64,000 bases of DNA from Aedoeadaptatus urinae (GTDB lineage: Bacteria > Bacillota > Clostridia > Tissierellales > Peptoniphilaceae): positions 623,115 to 687,114 of the forward strand of contig NZ_LT707418.1 in NCBI RefSeq assembly GCF_900155585.1. The letters run 5' to 3'. The position numbers and the translations under genes were made by a program. Of the stretch, positions 8,239-16,645 are shown one piece after another (the stretch's first letter is position 1; each line of letters opens with the position of its first letter). The notes under the pieces were generated by a model. It was given only the letters and a program-made list of their open reading frames with translations, was not told the origin of the DNA and did not search any database.

Positions 8239-9293
8239 AAGAACGATTCCGCGGATTAATCATTTTACTGGCGGTCATCGCCCTCGCCGGCGGCTACGTG
8301 TTTTTTCGCGAGTCCAAACCTCAACAAATCGCCCTCACCGGCCTCTTAGGCGGCGAAAAAATCGGCCTGTTCGAAAGTGAAGAATTCAAAGACTATATTC
8401 AAAAACAGTATGGGCTCACCATGGATTATCGAAAGGCCGGTTCCTTCGACATGGTGCAGGGCTCTCTCGACGAGCAGGACTACCTCTTTCCCGCCAGCCA
8501 ATTGGCGAGCGAGCTCTTTAAGAAAGAAGGTCGGCGAGCCCAATCCGACGACATCGTCTTTAACACGCCCATCGTCCTCTATTCGAGAAAAGCCGTCGTC
8601 GACGCCTTGAAACAAAACGGCATCGTTACGGAGCGGGAATCCGTCCACTATGTAAACATGGAGAAACTCGCCAAGCTTATCGCCGCCGATACCACCTGGG
8701 CCGATCTGGGCTTGCCCCAGCTTTACGGCAACGTCCTCGTGGATACGACGGACCCTAATAAATCCAATTCCGGTAATATGTTTCTCGGCCTGCTGGCCAA
8801 CGCCTTAAACGGCAACCGCCCGGTGAATGCCGACGACGCACAGGCGATTATTCCTCAGTTGCAGAAGATCTATAAGGTGATCGGCTATATGCCCGCCTCC
8901 TCGGCGGATATGTTTAACCAGTTCCTAAAGCAAGGCTTGGGCGCCTACCCGATCATCGCCGGTTACGAAAATCAACTCCTGGAATTTTCAAAGACCGACC
9001 CCGATATTTATGCGCAGGTGAAGGATCAAATCTACATCCTCTACCCCGAACCCACGGTGTGGTCCTCCCACGTCTATCTGTCTTTAAACGAAAAGGGCGA
9101 CGTGGGCTTAAAGGCCCTTAAAGACCCGAAGGTTCAAGAAATGGCCTGGAAAAACCACGGCTTTCGCACCGTCGTCTCAGGCACCGGTTCCGCCGATCTC
9201 TATCCGATTCCCGGCCTCGCCCCCGAAATCACCAATGTCATGTCCATGCCAGACATCGACACCATGCTGCTATTAATGAACGCCGTAAAATAA
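8235..9293 (+). CDS. Membrane-anchored solute-binding-like protein
   Basis: 352 residues. One N-terminal hydrophobic segment (about 8-24, no lipobox Cys) probably anchors an extracellular domain. The body has features of periplasmic binding proteins: an alternating pattern with PIVLYSRKAVVDAL, DPNKSNSGNMFLGLLANAL and LSLNEKGDVGLKALKDPKVQEMAWKN. It resembles the binding domain of the first gene of the operon, so the two may be paralogous sensors or form a pair. No permease or ATPase gene accompanies it, which argues against ordinary import. It overlaps the XpaC-like gene by ATGA and has GGAGGTG as RBS. Confidence 0.75.
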   Translation: MKERFRGLIILLAVIALAGGYVFFRESKPQQIALTGLLGGEKIGLFESEEFKDYIQKQYGLTMDYRKAGSFDMVQGSLDEQDYLFPASQLASELFKKEGRRAQSDDIVFNTPIVLYSRKAVVDALKQNGIVTERESVHYVNMEKLAKLIAADTTWADLGLPQLYGNVLVDTTDPNKSNSGNMFLGLLANALNGNRPVNADDAQAIIPQLQKIYKVIGYMPASSADMFNQFLKQGLGAYPIIAGYENQLLEFSKTDPDIYAQVKDQIYILYPEPTVWSSHVYLSLNEKGDVGLKALKDPKVQEMAWKNHGFRTVVSGTGSADLYPIPGLAPEITNVMSMPDIDTMLLLMNAVK

Positions 9294-9312
9294 TTGCAGG
9301 AAGGAGACGCTT

Positions 9313-10470
9313 ATGTCAGACACCAATGAAATCACCCTGGACAGTTTAATGCAAGAGCCCATTCGAGATCAATCCGACATCGACACCCAAGCTCTCGCCG
9401 TTAAGGCGGAAGAAACCCCGGCCCGATTGAGTCCCGAGGAGCGCGCCCGCGTGGATGCCCTAAAAGATGCCATCGATCTCAGAGACTCTCAATCCCTCGC
9501 CGTCTACGGTTCCGATACACAAAAGGGTGTGGCGCAATTTTCCGCTCAAATCCTTTCGGAAGTGAAGTCGAAGGATGCCGGCGACGTTGGCGAAATGATG
9601 TCGGATCTGATGCTCAACGTGAAAGATTTGGATTTTTCATCCTTGGAAGGGGAATCCTTCATGGACAAGCTTTCCTTCGTAAAAAAAACCAAACGTTCCA
9701 TTGAAAAATTCATCGCCCGCTATGAAGTGGTGGAAAGCCACGTCGACAAGATTCAAGCGCAGTTGGAGAGCGCCCGCATGGAGCTGTTGAAAGACATCGG
9801 CGTCTTCGACAAGCTCTACGACAAAAACGTGGACTATTTCCGCGAGCTGCAATACTACATTCTCGCCGGGGAAGAAAAAATCGCCGAGTGCCGCGAAAAC
9901 GTGTTGCCGAAGCTCTACGAAGACGCAAAAAATGCGGACGATCCCATGGCCATGCAGGTGGTCAAGGACTTTGACGATGCGGTGAATCGCTTCGAAAAGA
10001 AAATCTTTGACTTAAAAACCTCGAAGACCGTGGCCATTCAGACGGCTCCGCAAATTAAGCTCATTCAAAACAACGACAAGCTCCTCGTGGACAAGGTCAC
10101 CGATGCCATTACCAACACCATTCCTCTGTGGAAATCGCAAATGGTCATCGCCCTGGGAACGCAAAAGCAAGGCCAAGTGCTGGCCATGCAAAAACAAGTC
10201 TCCGATACCACCAACGAGCTGCTGAGGAAAAATGCCGAAAAATTGAAACAAACGACTTTGGATGTGGCGGAAGAAGCCGAGCGCTCCACCATCGACGTGG
10301 AAACCCTTCAAAAGGTCAACGACGAATTGATCGCCACCATCGAAGACTCCATTAAAATCCACGATCGGGCCCGAGAAAATCGAGCCAAGGCCGAAGTGGA
10401 ACTGGAAAAAATAGAAAACAGCTTAAAGGCCGCCTTGGAAAATGCCTCCCGCCCGAAATTAGAGGCTTAA
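9313..10470 (+). CDS. TelA/KlaA (toxic anion resistance) family protein
   Basis: 385 residues with no signal or membrane segment, almost entirely helical. The family core is visible: SFMDKLSFVKKTKRSIEKFIARYEVVESHVDKI, NVDYFRELQYYILAGEEKI and IPLWKSQMVIALGTQKQ. TelA proteins are linked to tellurite and other stress resistance, but their biochemistry is unsolved; the likely place is the inner face of the membrane, with XpaC. It ends the four-gene operon and is followed at once by a strong terminator. RBS GAAGGAG. The family call is firm, the function is not. Confidence 0.88.
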   Translation: MSDTNEITLDSLMQEPIRDQSDIDTQALAVKAEETPARLSPEERARVDALKDAIDLRDSQSLAVYGSDTQKGVAQFSAQILSEVKSKDAGDVGEMMSDLMLNVKDLDFSSLEGESFMDKLSFVKKTKRSIEKFIARYEVVESHVDKIQAQLESARMELLKDIGVFDKLYDKNVDYFRELQYYILAGEEKIAECRENVLPKLYEDAKNADDPMAMQVVKDFDDAVNRFEKKIFDLKTSKTVAIQTAPQIKLIQNNDKLLVDKVTDAITNTIPLWKSQMVIALGTQKQGQVLAMQKQVSDTTNELLRKNAEKLKQTTLDVAEEAERSTIDVETLQKVNDELIATIEDSIKIHDRARENRAKAEVELEKIENSLKAALENASRPKLEA

Positions 10471-10490
10471 AACCTTACAATGAAACGCAA

Positions 10491-10523
10491 CCCTCTCGAG
10501 CGTCGTCCTCGAGAGGGTTTTTT
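10491..10523 (+). terminator. Terminator of the SBP-VWA/XpaC/TelA operon
   Basis: Perfect 10-bp stem CCCTCTCGAG / CTCGAGAGGG, 7-base loop, followed by T6. Confidence 0.95.
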
Positions 10524-10552
10524 GTAGCACTTAGATTGTAAATTCAAGTCAC

Positions 10553-10583
10553 AAAAAAAAGAACCTGCACAAGCAGGCTCTTT
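10553..10583 (-). terminator. Terminator of the FMN reductase gene
   Basis: On the minus strand AAAGAGCCTGC, loop TTGT, GCAGGTTCTTT, then a T tract (complement of A8 at 10553-10560). Confidence 0.9.
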
Positions 10584-10592
10584 GATTCTCCT

Positions 10593-11141
10593 TTAGAAGC
10601 GGTTTACGTGGTTGACAAAGGCGTCGACGAAGCTTTGCAGGAAAGCTTCCGTGTCTTTAACCAATGCTCCGTCCTTTTCGAAGAGTTCGTGGACGGAGGA
10701 CAGATAGACCTCCGGCTGTTGTAGGGGAATGAGGTCGACGAAAATCAGATTTTGTCTCAAGCTGAAATTCGCAGCCATGCCGCCGGATGCGCCGACGCTG
10801 GCGCTTACGACGGCGGCGGGCTTGGTGCCCCATTTGCTCTTGCCGTAGGGGCGGCTCGCCACGTCGATGGCGTTTTTAATGGCCGGTGCGCAGAGGCGAT
10901 TGTATTCCGGCGTAAAGAAGATGTAGCCGTCTTTCTCTTCCACTTCCTTGCGGAAGCGGGCGTAGCTTTCGGGCTCGTTCTTTTCTTTTTCAAAGTCTTC
11001 GTTATAGAGGGGCAGATCGCCGATTTCGATAAATTCCGCTTCGTATCCTTCCGGGAACATGGCTTGCACTTTTTCGGCGACTTTTCTGTTCCAGGATTCT
11101 TTTCTTAATGATCCTACGATTAAACCGATTTTTTTCGTCAT
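10593..11141 (-). CDS. NADPH-dependent FMN reductase
   Basis: 182 residues. The phosphate loop GSLRKESWNRK follows the first beta strand (IGLIVGS), and the FMN-facing motif FTPEYNRLCAPAIKNAIDVASR is intact. This is the flavodoxin-fold NADPH:FMN/quinone/azo reductase family, cytoplasmic and usually dimeric. It is the second such enzyme in the window, after the one at the left edge. The RBS AAAGGAG lies six bases before the ATG but sits within an inverted repeat with the sequence just after smpB (see the 11148-11202 feature). Confidence 0.9.
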   Translation of the reverse strand: MTKKIGLIVGSLRKESWNRKVAEKVQAMFPEGYEAEFIEIGDLPLYNEDFEKEKNEPESYARFRKEVEEKDGYIFFTPEYNRLCAPAIKNAIDVASRPYGKSKWGTKPAAVVSASVGASGGMAANFSLRQNLIFVDLIPLQQPEVYLSSVHELFEKDGALVKDTEAFLQSFVDAFVNHVNRF

Positions 11142-11147
11142 ATATAA

Positions 11148-11202
11148 CTCCTTTTCTTTCCGTAAACTATTGCTTAATAGATTGATATCCGAAAGAAAGG
11201 AG
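11148..11202 (-). promoter_or_regulatory. RBS-sequestering inverted repeat before the FMN reductase gene
   Basis: In minus-strand RNA CUCCUUUCUUUC (from 11202 to 11191) can pair with GAAAGAAAAGGAG (11160 to 11148) with one bulged base and a 30-base AU-rich loop. The second arm contains the whole Shine-Dalgarno sequence. A transcript reading through from smpB would carry both arms, while one starting inside the gap would not. Confidence 0.55.
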
Positions 11203-11211
11203 ATTAAAACA

Positions 11212-11676
11212 TTACCTGTCCACGTAGCGCTTCATGTCCCGCTCGATGTCCCGCTTCTTCATGGCTTCCCGCTTGTCGTGTAGCTTCTTGCCCTTGGCCT
11301 CGGCGATGGACACCTTCACCCGGCCGCGGGTCAGGTGCACGTTTAAGGGCACGATAGTGTAGCCCTCCCGCTCCGTGGCCCTGGCCAGCCGGTCGATTTC
11401 TTTTTTGTGCATGAGGAGCTTGCGCTTTCTCAGGGGATCCATATTAAAGCGGTTCCCCTGCTCGTAAGGCGCCACGTGCATGCCTTCGATAAATATCTCT
11501 CCCCCTTCGATGGAGCAGTAGGCTTCTTTAATGGCGACGCTGCCCTTGCGAATGCTCTTAACCTCCGTCCCCTTTAAGGCGATGCCCGCCTCGTAGGTGT
11601 TTTCGATATGGTATTCGTGAAAGGCCTTTTTGTTGTTGGCCAAATTGTCCGGTCCGTTGTTTTTCTTTTTAGCCAC
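11212..11676 (-). CDS. smpB: SsrA-binding protein SmpB
   Basis: 154 residues, the family length. Starts with a basic tail and NNKKAFHEYHIENTYEAGIALKGTEVKSIR, then FIEGMHVAPYEQGNRFNMDPLRKRKLLMHKKEI, and ends in the KGKKLHDKREAMKKRD tail that enters the decoding centre. It binds tmRNA and tRNA-like structures to rescue stalled ribosomes. It overlaps rnr by 8 bases, and RNase R is the nuclease recruited to degrade the released mRNA, so the pair forms a ribosome-rescue unit. The tmRNA gene ssrA is not recognisable nearby. Confidence 0.97.
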   Translation of the reverse strand: MAKKKNNGPDNLANNKKAFHEYHIENTYEAGIALKGTEVKSIRKGSVAIKEAYCSIEGGEIFIEGMHVAPYEQGNRFNMDPLRKRKLLMHKKEIDRLARATEREGYTIVPLNVHLTRGRVKVSIAEAKGKKLHDKREAMKKRDIERDMKRYVDR

Positions 11677-13780
11677 GGGCCTCCTCCTCTAATTGAAAGT
11701 CGATGCGTCCCAGAATGGGATCGGCGCCGGCCACGACAATGCGCATGGGATCGCCCATGTGAATGGTCTTTTTCGTCCGCTCGCCCACGGCCACGTAGTG
11801 ATCCTCGTCGAAGCGATAAAAGTCGTCCATGGAGGCGTAGCCGATAAGCCCTTCCACCGTATTTTCCAGCTCGCAGAAAATGCCGAAGGACGTGATCCCC
11901 GACACCTTGGCGTCGAAGCTTTCGCCGATGTGATCGGCCATGTATTGAGCCATCTTCACATCCACCACCTTGCGTTCCGCTTCCTGAGCAATTTTTTCCG
12001 TGGCGGAAATGTGATCGGCGATGTCCGGGAAGGTTTTTTGATACAGATCGATGAGCTTCGTGTCCAGGACGTGGTTTAAATCCTGCTTAATGACCCGGTG
12101 AATGGTTAAATCCGCATAGCGGCGAATGGGCGAGGTGAAGTGGGAATAGTACTTGGCGGCGAGGCCGAAGTGGCCGGCGAGCTCCTCGCTGTAGCGGGCC
12201 TTTTGCATGCTCCTGAGCACCATGGTTTGAATCAGCTCTTCTTCGTCTTTTCCCTTGCAGGCTTGGGTCAGCTTTTGAATATCCTTGGGATGAATGTCCT
12301 TGGTGAGATCCAGGTGGTAGCCGAAGGGACGGATCACCGCATTTAAAAGGGTTAGCTTTTCAGCGTCGGGCTCTTCGTGAATCCGGTACAGGAAGGGCAG
12401 CTTCTTTTTATGATAGACCTCCGACACGGTTTCGTTGGCGAGGAGCATAAATTCCTCGATTAAATCGTTGGCGTCCCGATGGTCCACCAGGCCGATATGA
12501 ATCGGGTGGCCGTCGGCATCCAGCTCAATGGCGGGCTCTTCGAAGGAAAAGTCGATATTGCCCCGCTTATCCCGCATTTTGCGGCGATTTTTTGCAATGG
12601 TATTAAGAATCGTCAGCTCTTCCGTCAGATCCTTGAGGGAATCGTCGATCCGTCCGTCTTCCAAAAAGTCGCTGACATTGGTGTAGACCAAGCGGCGGTC
12701 GCTGTTGATCACCGTCTCGGCGATGTGGAAATTGTATACCTTGCCCTTTTCGTCCAGCTCGAAGATGACGCTTAGGCAGAGGCGGTCCACCCCTTCGTTT
12801 AAAGAGCAGATGCCGTTGGACAAGGCCTCGGGGAGCATGGGCAGCACTTCGCTTAAAAGATAGACGCTGTTGCCCCGGTGTAGGGCCTCACGGTCCAAGG
12901 GACTGCCCGCACGCACGTATTCCGCCACGTCGGCGATGTGTACGCCTACCTCCCAGCGGCCCTCTTTTAAGGGGCGCACGCTGAGAGCGTCGTCGAAGTC
13001 CTTGGAATCGGCGCCGTCAATAGTGAAGGTGGGCACGTCGCGATAGTCTTCCCTGCCCGCCACGGCGGAGGTGCTGACCTTTTGGGGAATGGCTTCGGCT
13101 TCCTCCAACACATCCTGCGGAAATTCCAGATCCAGGCCCATGGCGTAGGCGATGGAGAGAATGTCCACGTTTTTGTCGTCGGGATAGCCCAGGACCTCCA
13201 CGATTTTTCCCTCGGCCTTTTTATTGGGCTCGGGATATTTTTCAATATCCACGACGACCTTTTGGCCGTCCTCGGCGCCGTTTTTCCATTTCTTCGGAAT
13301 GAAGATGTCGTCGGGAATCCGCTTGTCGTCGGGGATGACGAAGCCGAAGCGTATGGCGTCGTCGTAGACGCCGACGATCCGTTGATTGGCCCGCTCGAGA
13401 ACGGTGACGACGCGGCCCTCGCCGCCTTTATCCGGATCCTTGGATGGAATCTTTTCCACCAGCACCCGGTCCTTGTTCATGGCGGAGTTCACCTTGGTCC
13501 GGTGAATGTATAGATCCTCCTCATCCTCGTCGTCGGGAACGAAAAAGCCGAAGCCCTTGTCATTGCCTTCGAAGGTGCCGGTCATGAGCCCGGCGCGGAC
13601 GCTGACGTGATAATTTTTATCCTCGTCCCGGTAAAGGGTGCCGTCTTTTACCATGTCCTTTAAAAGGCCCTTCATTTCCTTTTGCAGATTGTCGTTGACG
13701 TCCAGGGCCCGGAAAATTTCCCGTTTGCTCAATCCGTCGGTTTTTTCCAGGGCTTCCAATACCCGGTCTCGAATGGTCAT
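11669..13780 (-). CDS. rnr: Ribonuclease R
   Basis: 703 residues. Order: N-terminal winged helix (RVLEALEKTDGLSKREIFRAL), two cold-shock domains (about 60-220), the RNB catalytic domain with the Asp cluster TIDGADSKDFDDAL and HIADVAEYVR, and a C-terminal S1 domain (FDAKVSGITSFGIFCELENTVEGL). It is a processive 3'-5' exoribonuclease able to unwind structured RNA. It lacks the long lysine-rich tail of proteobacterial RNase R. RBS AAAGGAGG; it is 15 bases after ddl and overlaps smpB. Confidence 0.96.
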   Translation of the reverse strand: MTIRDRVLEALEKTDGLSKREIFRALDVNDNLQKEMKGLLKDMVKDGTLYRDEDKNYHVSVRAGLMTGTFEGNDKGFGFFVPDDEDEEDLYIHRTKVNSAMNKDRVLVEKIPSKDPDKGGEGRVVTVLERANQRIVGVYDDAIRFGFVIPDDKRIPDDIFIPKKWKNGAEDGQKVVVDIEKYPEPNKKAEGKIVEVLGYPDDKNVDILSIAYAMGLDLEFPQDVLEEAEAIPQKVSTSAVAGREDYRDVPTFTIDGADSKDFDDALSVRPLKEGRWEVGVHIADVAEYVRAGSPLDREALHRGNSVYLLSEVLPMLPEALSNGICSLNEGVDRLCLSVIFELDEKGKVYNFHIAETVINSDRRLVYTNVSDFLEDGRIDDSLKDLTEELTILNTIAKNRRKMRDKRGNIDFSFEEPAIELDADGHPIHIGLVDHRDANDLIEEFMLLANETVSEVYHKKKLPFLYRIHEEPDAEKLTLLNAVIRPFGYHLDLTKDIHPKDIQKLTQACKGKDEEELIQTMVLRSMQKARYSEELAGHFGLAAKYYSHFTSPIRRYADLTIHRVIKQDLNHVLDTKLIDLYQKTFPDIADHISATEKIAQEAERKVVDVKMAQYMADHIGESFDAKVSGITSFGIFCELENTVEGLIGYASMDDFYRFDEDHYVAVGERTKKTIHMGDPMRIVVAGADPILGRIDFQLEEEARG

Positions 13781-13795
13781 AATGCCTCCTTTGGC

Positions 13796-14968
13796 TTACA
13801 GCTTGCTTCCGTAGGTGGTTTTCGTAAATAAATTGGATTCGTAGCTGAAGGTGGTGTCCTTTCGCTCCTTCGCCCGCTTTTCACCTAATTCGATGACTCT
13901 GTCCAAGAGCTCTGCGAATGAAATGCCCTCGGGCTCCCAGAGATAAAAGCCCATGGAGCCGGGCAAGGTGTTGATTTCGTTGACCACAGGGCCCGCTTCC
14001 GTGACGAGAAAATCGATCCGCGCCGTGCCGCAGGCGTCGATGGCGGTAAAGGCGCCTTTCGCCAGTTCCTCGATCTTTTTCTTTAAGTCCTCGTCCACAT
14101 TGGCGGGGCAGTTTCTCGCATTCTTTCCCTTGCTCGGGCCGGATTTTTTGCCGCCGCCGACGTATTTATCCTCGAAGCTCAAGAGATCCTTCCAGCCCAC
14201 GGGCTCTTCCAGTGCCGATGCGATGACATCGCCTGCATAGCCCAGGACGGCGCAATTAATTTCCCGGGGATTTTCCGCCGCCTTTTCCACTAAAAGCTTG
14301 CGGTCGTAGCTTGCGGCGAGATCCATGGCATCGTCGAGATCTTCGGGATCCTTGACCTTGGTAATGCCGATGGAGGAGCCCAGATTCACGGGCTTCACGA
14401 AGACGGGATAGCCTAATGCTTCAATTTCGCTTTTCACTTTTTCTTTTTCTTCCCGCCACTGACGACGGTAGAAGCAGATTCCTTCCATCACGGGAATGTC
14501 GTGGGCGCGGAAGACGTCTTTCATAATCTTTTTGTCCATGCCTACGGCGGCGGACAGGGTGGAGCAGCCGATGTAGGGGATGTCCATGGTGTCGAAGTAG
14601 CCTTGAATGGAGCCGTCTTCGCCGAAGGTGCCGTGAAGGGCCACGAAGACCATGTCCACGTCGGCGTAGACCTCTTCTTTTAAGCCGCCCTTGGAAAAGA
14701 GGCCGCCCTTGTCTTCCACCTGCTTGTAAATTTTGCCGTCGCCGCCGGCCTTAAAATACACCTCGAAGGCGTCGTCGAAATTGCCTTCCTTGAAGGTTTT
14801 GAAATTCGACAGGCTTTCGCCGCCGAGAAATTTTCCGTCCTTGGTTACGTAGACGGGCACGGCCTCATATTTGGATTTATCTAAATTTTCGATCACCTGC
14901 ATGCCCGTAATGACGCTGACCTCGTGTTCCACACTGCGTCCGCCGAAAAATACAGCGATTGTTTTCAT
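13796..14968 (-). CDS. ddl: D-alanine--D-alanine ligase
   Basis: 390 residues, ATP-grasp fold. Visible: FFGGRSVEHEVSVITG at the N-terminus, GTFGEDGSIQGYFDTMDIPYIGC, VKPVNLGSSIGITKV (ATP loop and serine clamp) and the metal-binding end VVNEINTLPGSMGFYLWEP. It makes the D-Ala-D-Ala dipeptide for peptidoglycan. An insertion around 255-275 (KYVGGGKKSGPSKGKNARN) is the flexible omega-loop region. It lies downstream of a MurF-type ligase that would use the product, but a terminator separates them. RBS AGGGAG. Confidence 0.95.
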   Translation of the reverse strand: MKTIAVFFGGRSVEHEVSVITGMQVIENLDKSKYEAVPVYVTKDGKFLGGESLSNFKTFKEGNFDDAFEVYFKAGGDGKIYKQVEDKGGLFSKGGLKEEVYADVDMVFVALHGTFGEDGSIQGYFDTMDIPYIGCSTLSAAVGMDKKIMKDVFRAHDIPVMEGICFYRRQWREEKEKVKSEIEALGYPVFVKPVNLGSSIGITKVKDPEDLDDAMDLAASYDRKLLVEKAAENPREINCAVLGYAGDVIASALEEPVGWKDLLSFEDKYVGGGKKSGPSKGKNARNCPANVDEDLKKKIEELAKGAFTAIDACGTARIDFLVTEAGPVVNEINTLPGSMGFYLWEPEGISFAELLDRVIELGEKRAKERKDTTFSYESNLFTKTTYGSKL

Positions 14969-15065
14969 ATAAACGTCTCCCTTCGTGTCGTTCTTTTTTT
15001 TATTCTATCATAGACGGCGGCGGGAATAATAAAGAACCGTTAAGATTCCGTAAAAAAGACAAAAG

Positions 15066-15090
15066 AAAAAACGGCTCGAAAGCCGCTTTT
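15066..15090 (-). terminator. Terminator of the hydrolase/MurF-like operon
   Basis: CGGCT / AGCCG stem with GAAA-type loop; on the minus strand a run of six T follows. Confidence 0.75.
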
Positions 15091-15096
15091 CCTAAA

Positions 15097-16635
15097 TCAT
15101 TCGTCGTAGCTGTCGGGCAGGTCGTTTTCGAAGAGCACCACGTCGCCGACGACGGCCACATGGCCCAAGGAAGCCGTGGCTTCGTCTAAGCTCTTGGCCA
15201 CGATCATATTGCCCTCATCAAAGCCTGCATCCAAGAGGCCCTTTTGAATGGGCGCCGTGCGCTTTTTGCCCACGAGGATAGCTACGTCGCAAACTCCTGC
15301 GATTTCCTTTCCCAGCTTGTAATTCTCTTCCTCTTCCATATCGCCTAGCTCCACCATGCCCGGCGTGACGATAATCTTCTTGCCCTTTTCGAATTGACCG
15401 AGCACGTCCAGGGCCGCCCGAGCGCCTACGGGATTGGAGTTAAAGGCGTCGTCGATGACGATAATCCCCGTGCCGCCGTCGACGATGTTCAGGCGGTGTT
15501 CCACCGGCTCTACCTTACTGATACCACGAGCTACGGCCTCAGGCTCCATGCCCAGCACATAGCCTACGCTTGCGGCGGCGAGGAGATTGGAAATATTGTG
15601 CTTGCCTAAAAGCTTGGTTTCCGCCTTCACCTCGCCCTTGTCCTTAAAGCCCAGGGTAAAGGAACTGCCCCGTTCGTGAACGGCGATGTCTTTGGCGTAG
15701 ACGTCGAGCTTGTCGATCTCTTCCATGCCGTAGCGAATGGTGCGCTTTTTCGTCTTGTCCGCCAAGGGCTTCACGTAGTCGTTGTCGTAATTGAAAATGG
15801 CGATGTCGTCATCGGCCAAGGCTTCGATGAGCTCGTACTTGGTCTTTTGAATGTTTTCGATGGTCTTAAAGAGATGCATGTGGGTGGGCCCGATGGCGGT
15901 GATGATGCCGATGGAAGGCTGTACCAGCTCCGCCACTTCGGCGATTTCCCCGGGCTCCTTGGCCCCCAGCTCGGCGAGGAAGATCTCGTCCTTTTCGTCC
16001 AGCTCGTTGTTAATGACCTTAGAAAGGCCCATGGGCGTGTTGTAGGACGAGGGCGTGTTTTGCACCACAAAGGCCTCCTCCAGCACCGTGGAAGTAATAA
16101 ATTTCGTGGAGGTCTTGCCGAAGCTCCCGGTAATCCCCACGACCTGCAGGCCCTTTTCCTTTAAGTCCCGCACCTTTTTTTGCGCCGAATCGTAAAAGCC
16201 CTGATTGATTTTCATTTCCTTGGGATAATTGATCCGATTGGCGTAAATCAATACGACGTATTGGAAATAATAAATCCCCACGCAGAGAAGGGCAAAGACC
16301 AATGCCGCCAGGGTCGGCGACAGGCCGTAAGCGGCCACGGCGGCGGCGAGGGCCACGAGTAGAAGCATGCGATTTAACAGGCGGTGCGTGCCGAAGAGGC
16401 GCTTCGCCCGATCCGTCATCACCAAAGGCGTCTTTTCCGACGTGGGCGCGTAGCGAAAGGCTTTAATCTTTTCCCTGTTCGCGGCGATCCAAGCCTTGTA
16501 TTCCCCTTCGTTGTAGCCCTCCAGCTGAAGCATGTGCAAAGGATAGAGAGCCCGTTCGTTAAAGACCCTGTAGAGAGCAAAGCTCAGCGCCAGGTAAATG
16601 GCCATAAAGATCACGAATGAAACTGAATGATACAT
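15097..16635 (-). CDS. MurF-like Mur ligase with an N-terminal membrane region
   Basis: 512 residues. The central and C-terminal Mur ligase domains are clear: P-loop VGITGSFGKTST (Gly170-Thr175), NTPSSYNTPMG, FLAELGAKEPGEI, IGPTHMHLF, GKHNISNLLAA and VIDDAFNSNPVG. These fit UDP-MurNAc-tripeptide:D-Ala-D-Ala ligase. Instead of the usual soluble UDP-substrate domain, the first 140 residues hold three hydrophobic helices (about 5-23, 88-104, 107-128). It may be the working MurF with membrane docking, or a variant ligase acting on another precursor. It sits 10 bases after an alpha/beta hydrolase gene and next to ddl. Confidence 0.82.
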   Translation of the reverse strand: MYHSVSFVIFMAIYLALSFALYRVFNERALYPLHMLQLEGYNEGEYKAWIAANREKIKAFRYAPTSEKTPLVMTDRAKRLFGTHRLLNRMLLLVALAAAVAAYGLSPTLAALVFALLCVGIYYFQYVVLIYANRINYPKEMKINQGFYDSAQKKVRDLKEKGLQVVGITGSFGKTSTKFITSTVLEEAFVVQNTPSSYNTPMGLSKVINNELDEKDEIFLAELGAKEPGEIAEVAELVQPSIGIITAIGPTHMHLFKTIENIQKTKYELIEALADDDIAIFNYDNDYVKPLADKTKKRTIRYGMEEIDKLDVYAKDIAVHERGSSFTLGFKDKGEVKAETKLLGKHNISNLLAAASVGYVLGMEPEAVARGISKVEPVEHRLNIVDGGTGIIVIDDAFNSNPVGARAALDVLGQFEKGKKIIVTPGMVELGDMEEEENYKLGKEIAGVCDVAILVGKKRTAPIQKGLLDAGFDEGNMIVAKSLDEATASLGHVAVVGDVVLFENDLPDSYDE

Positions 16636-16645
16636 GGATAACTCC

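Noticed and set aside
11142-11211. tmRNA (ssrA) next to smpB
   Set aside because: The gap is only 70 bases and has no tRNA-like ends.
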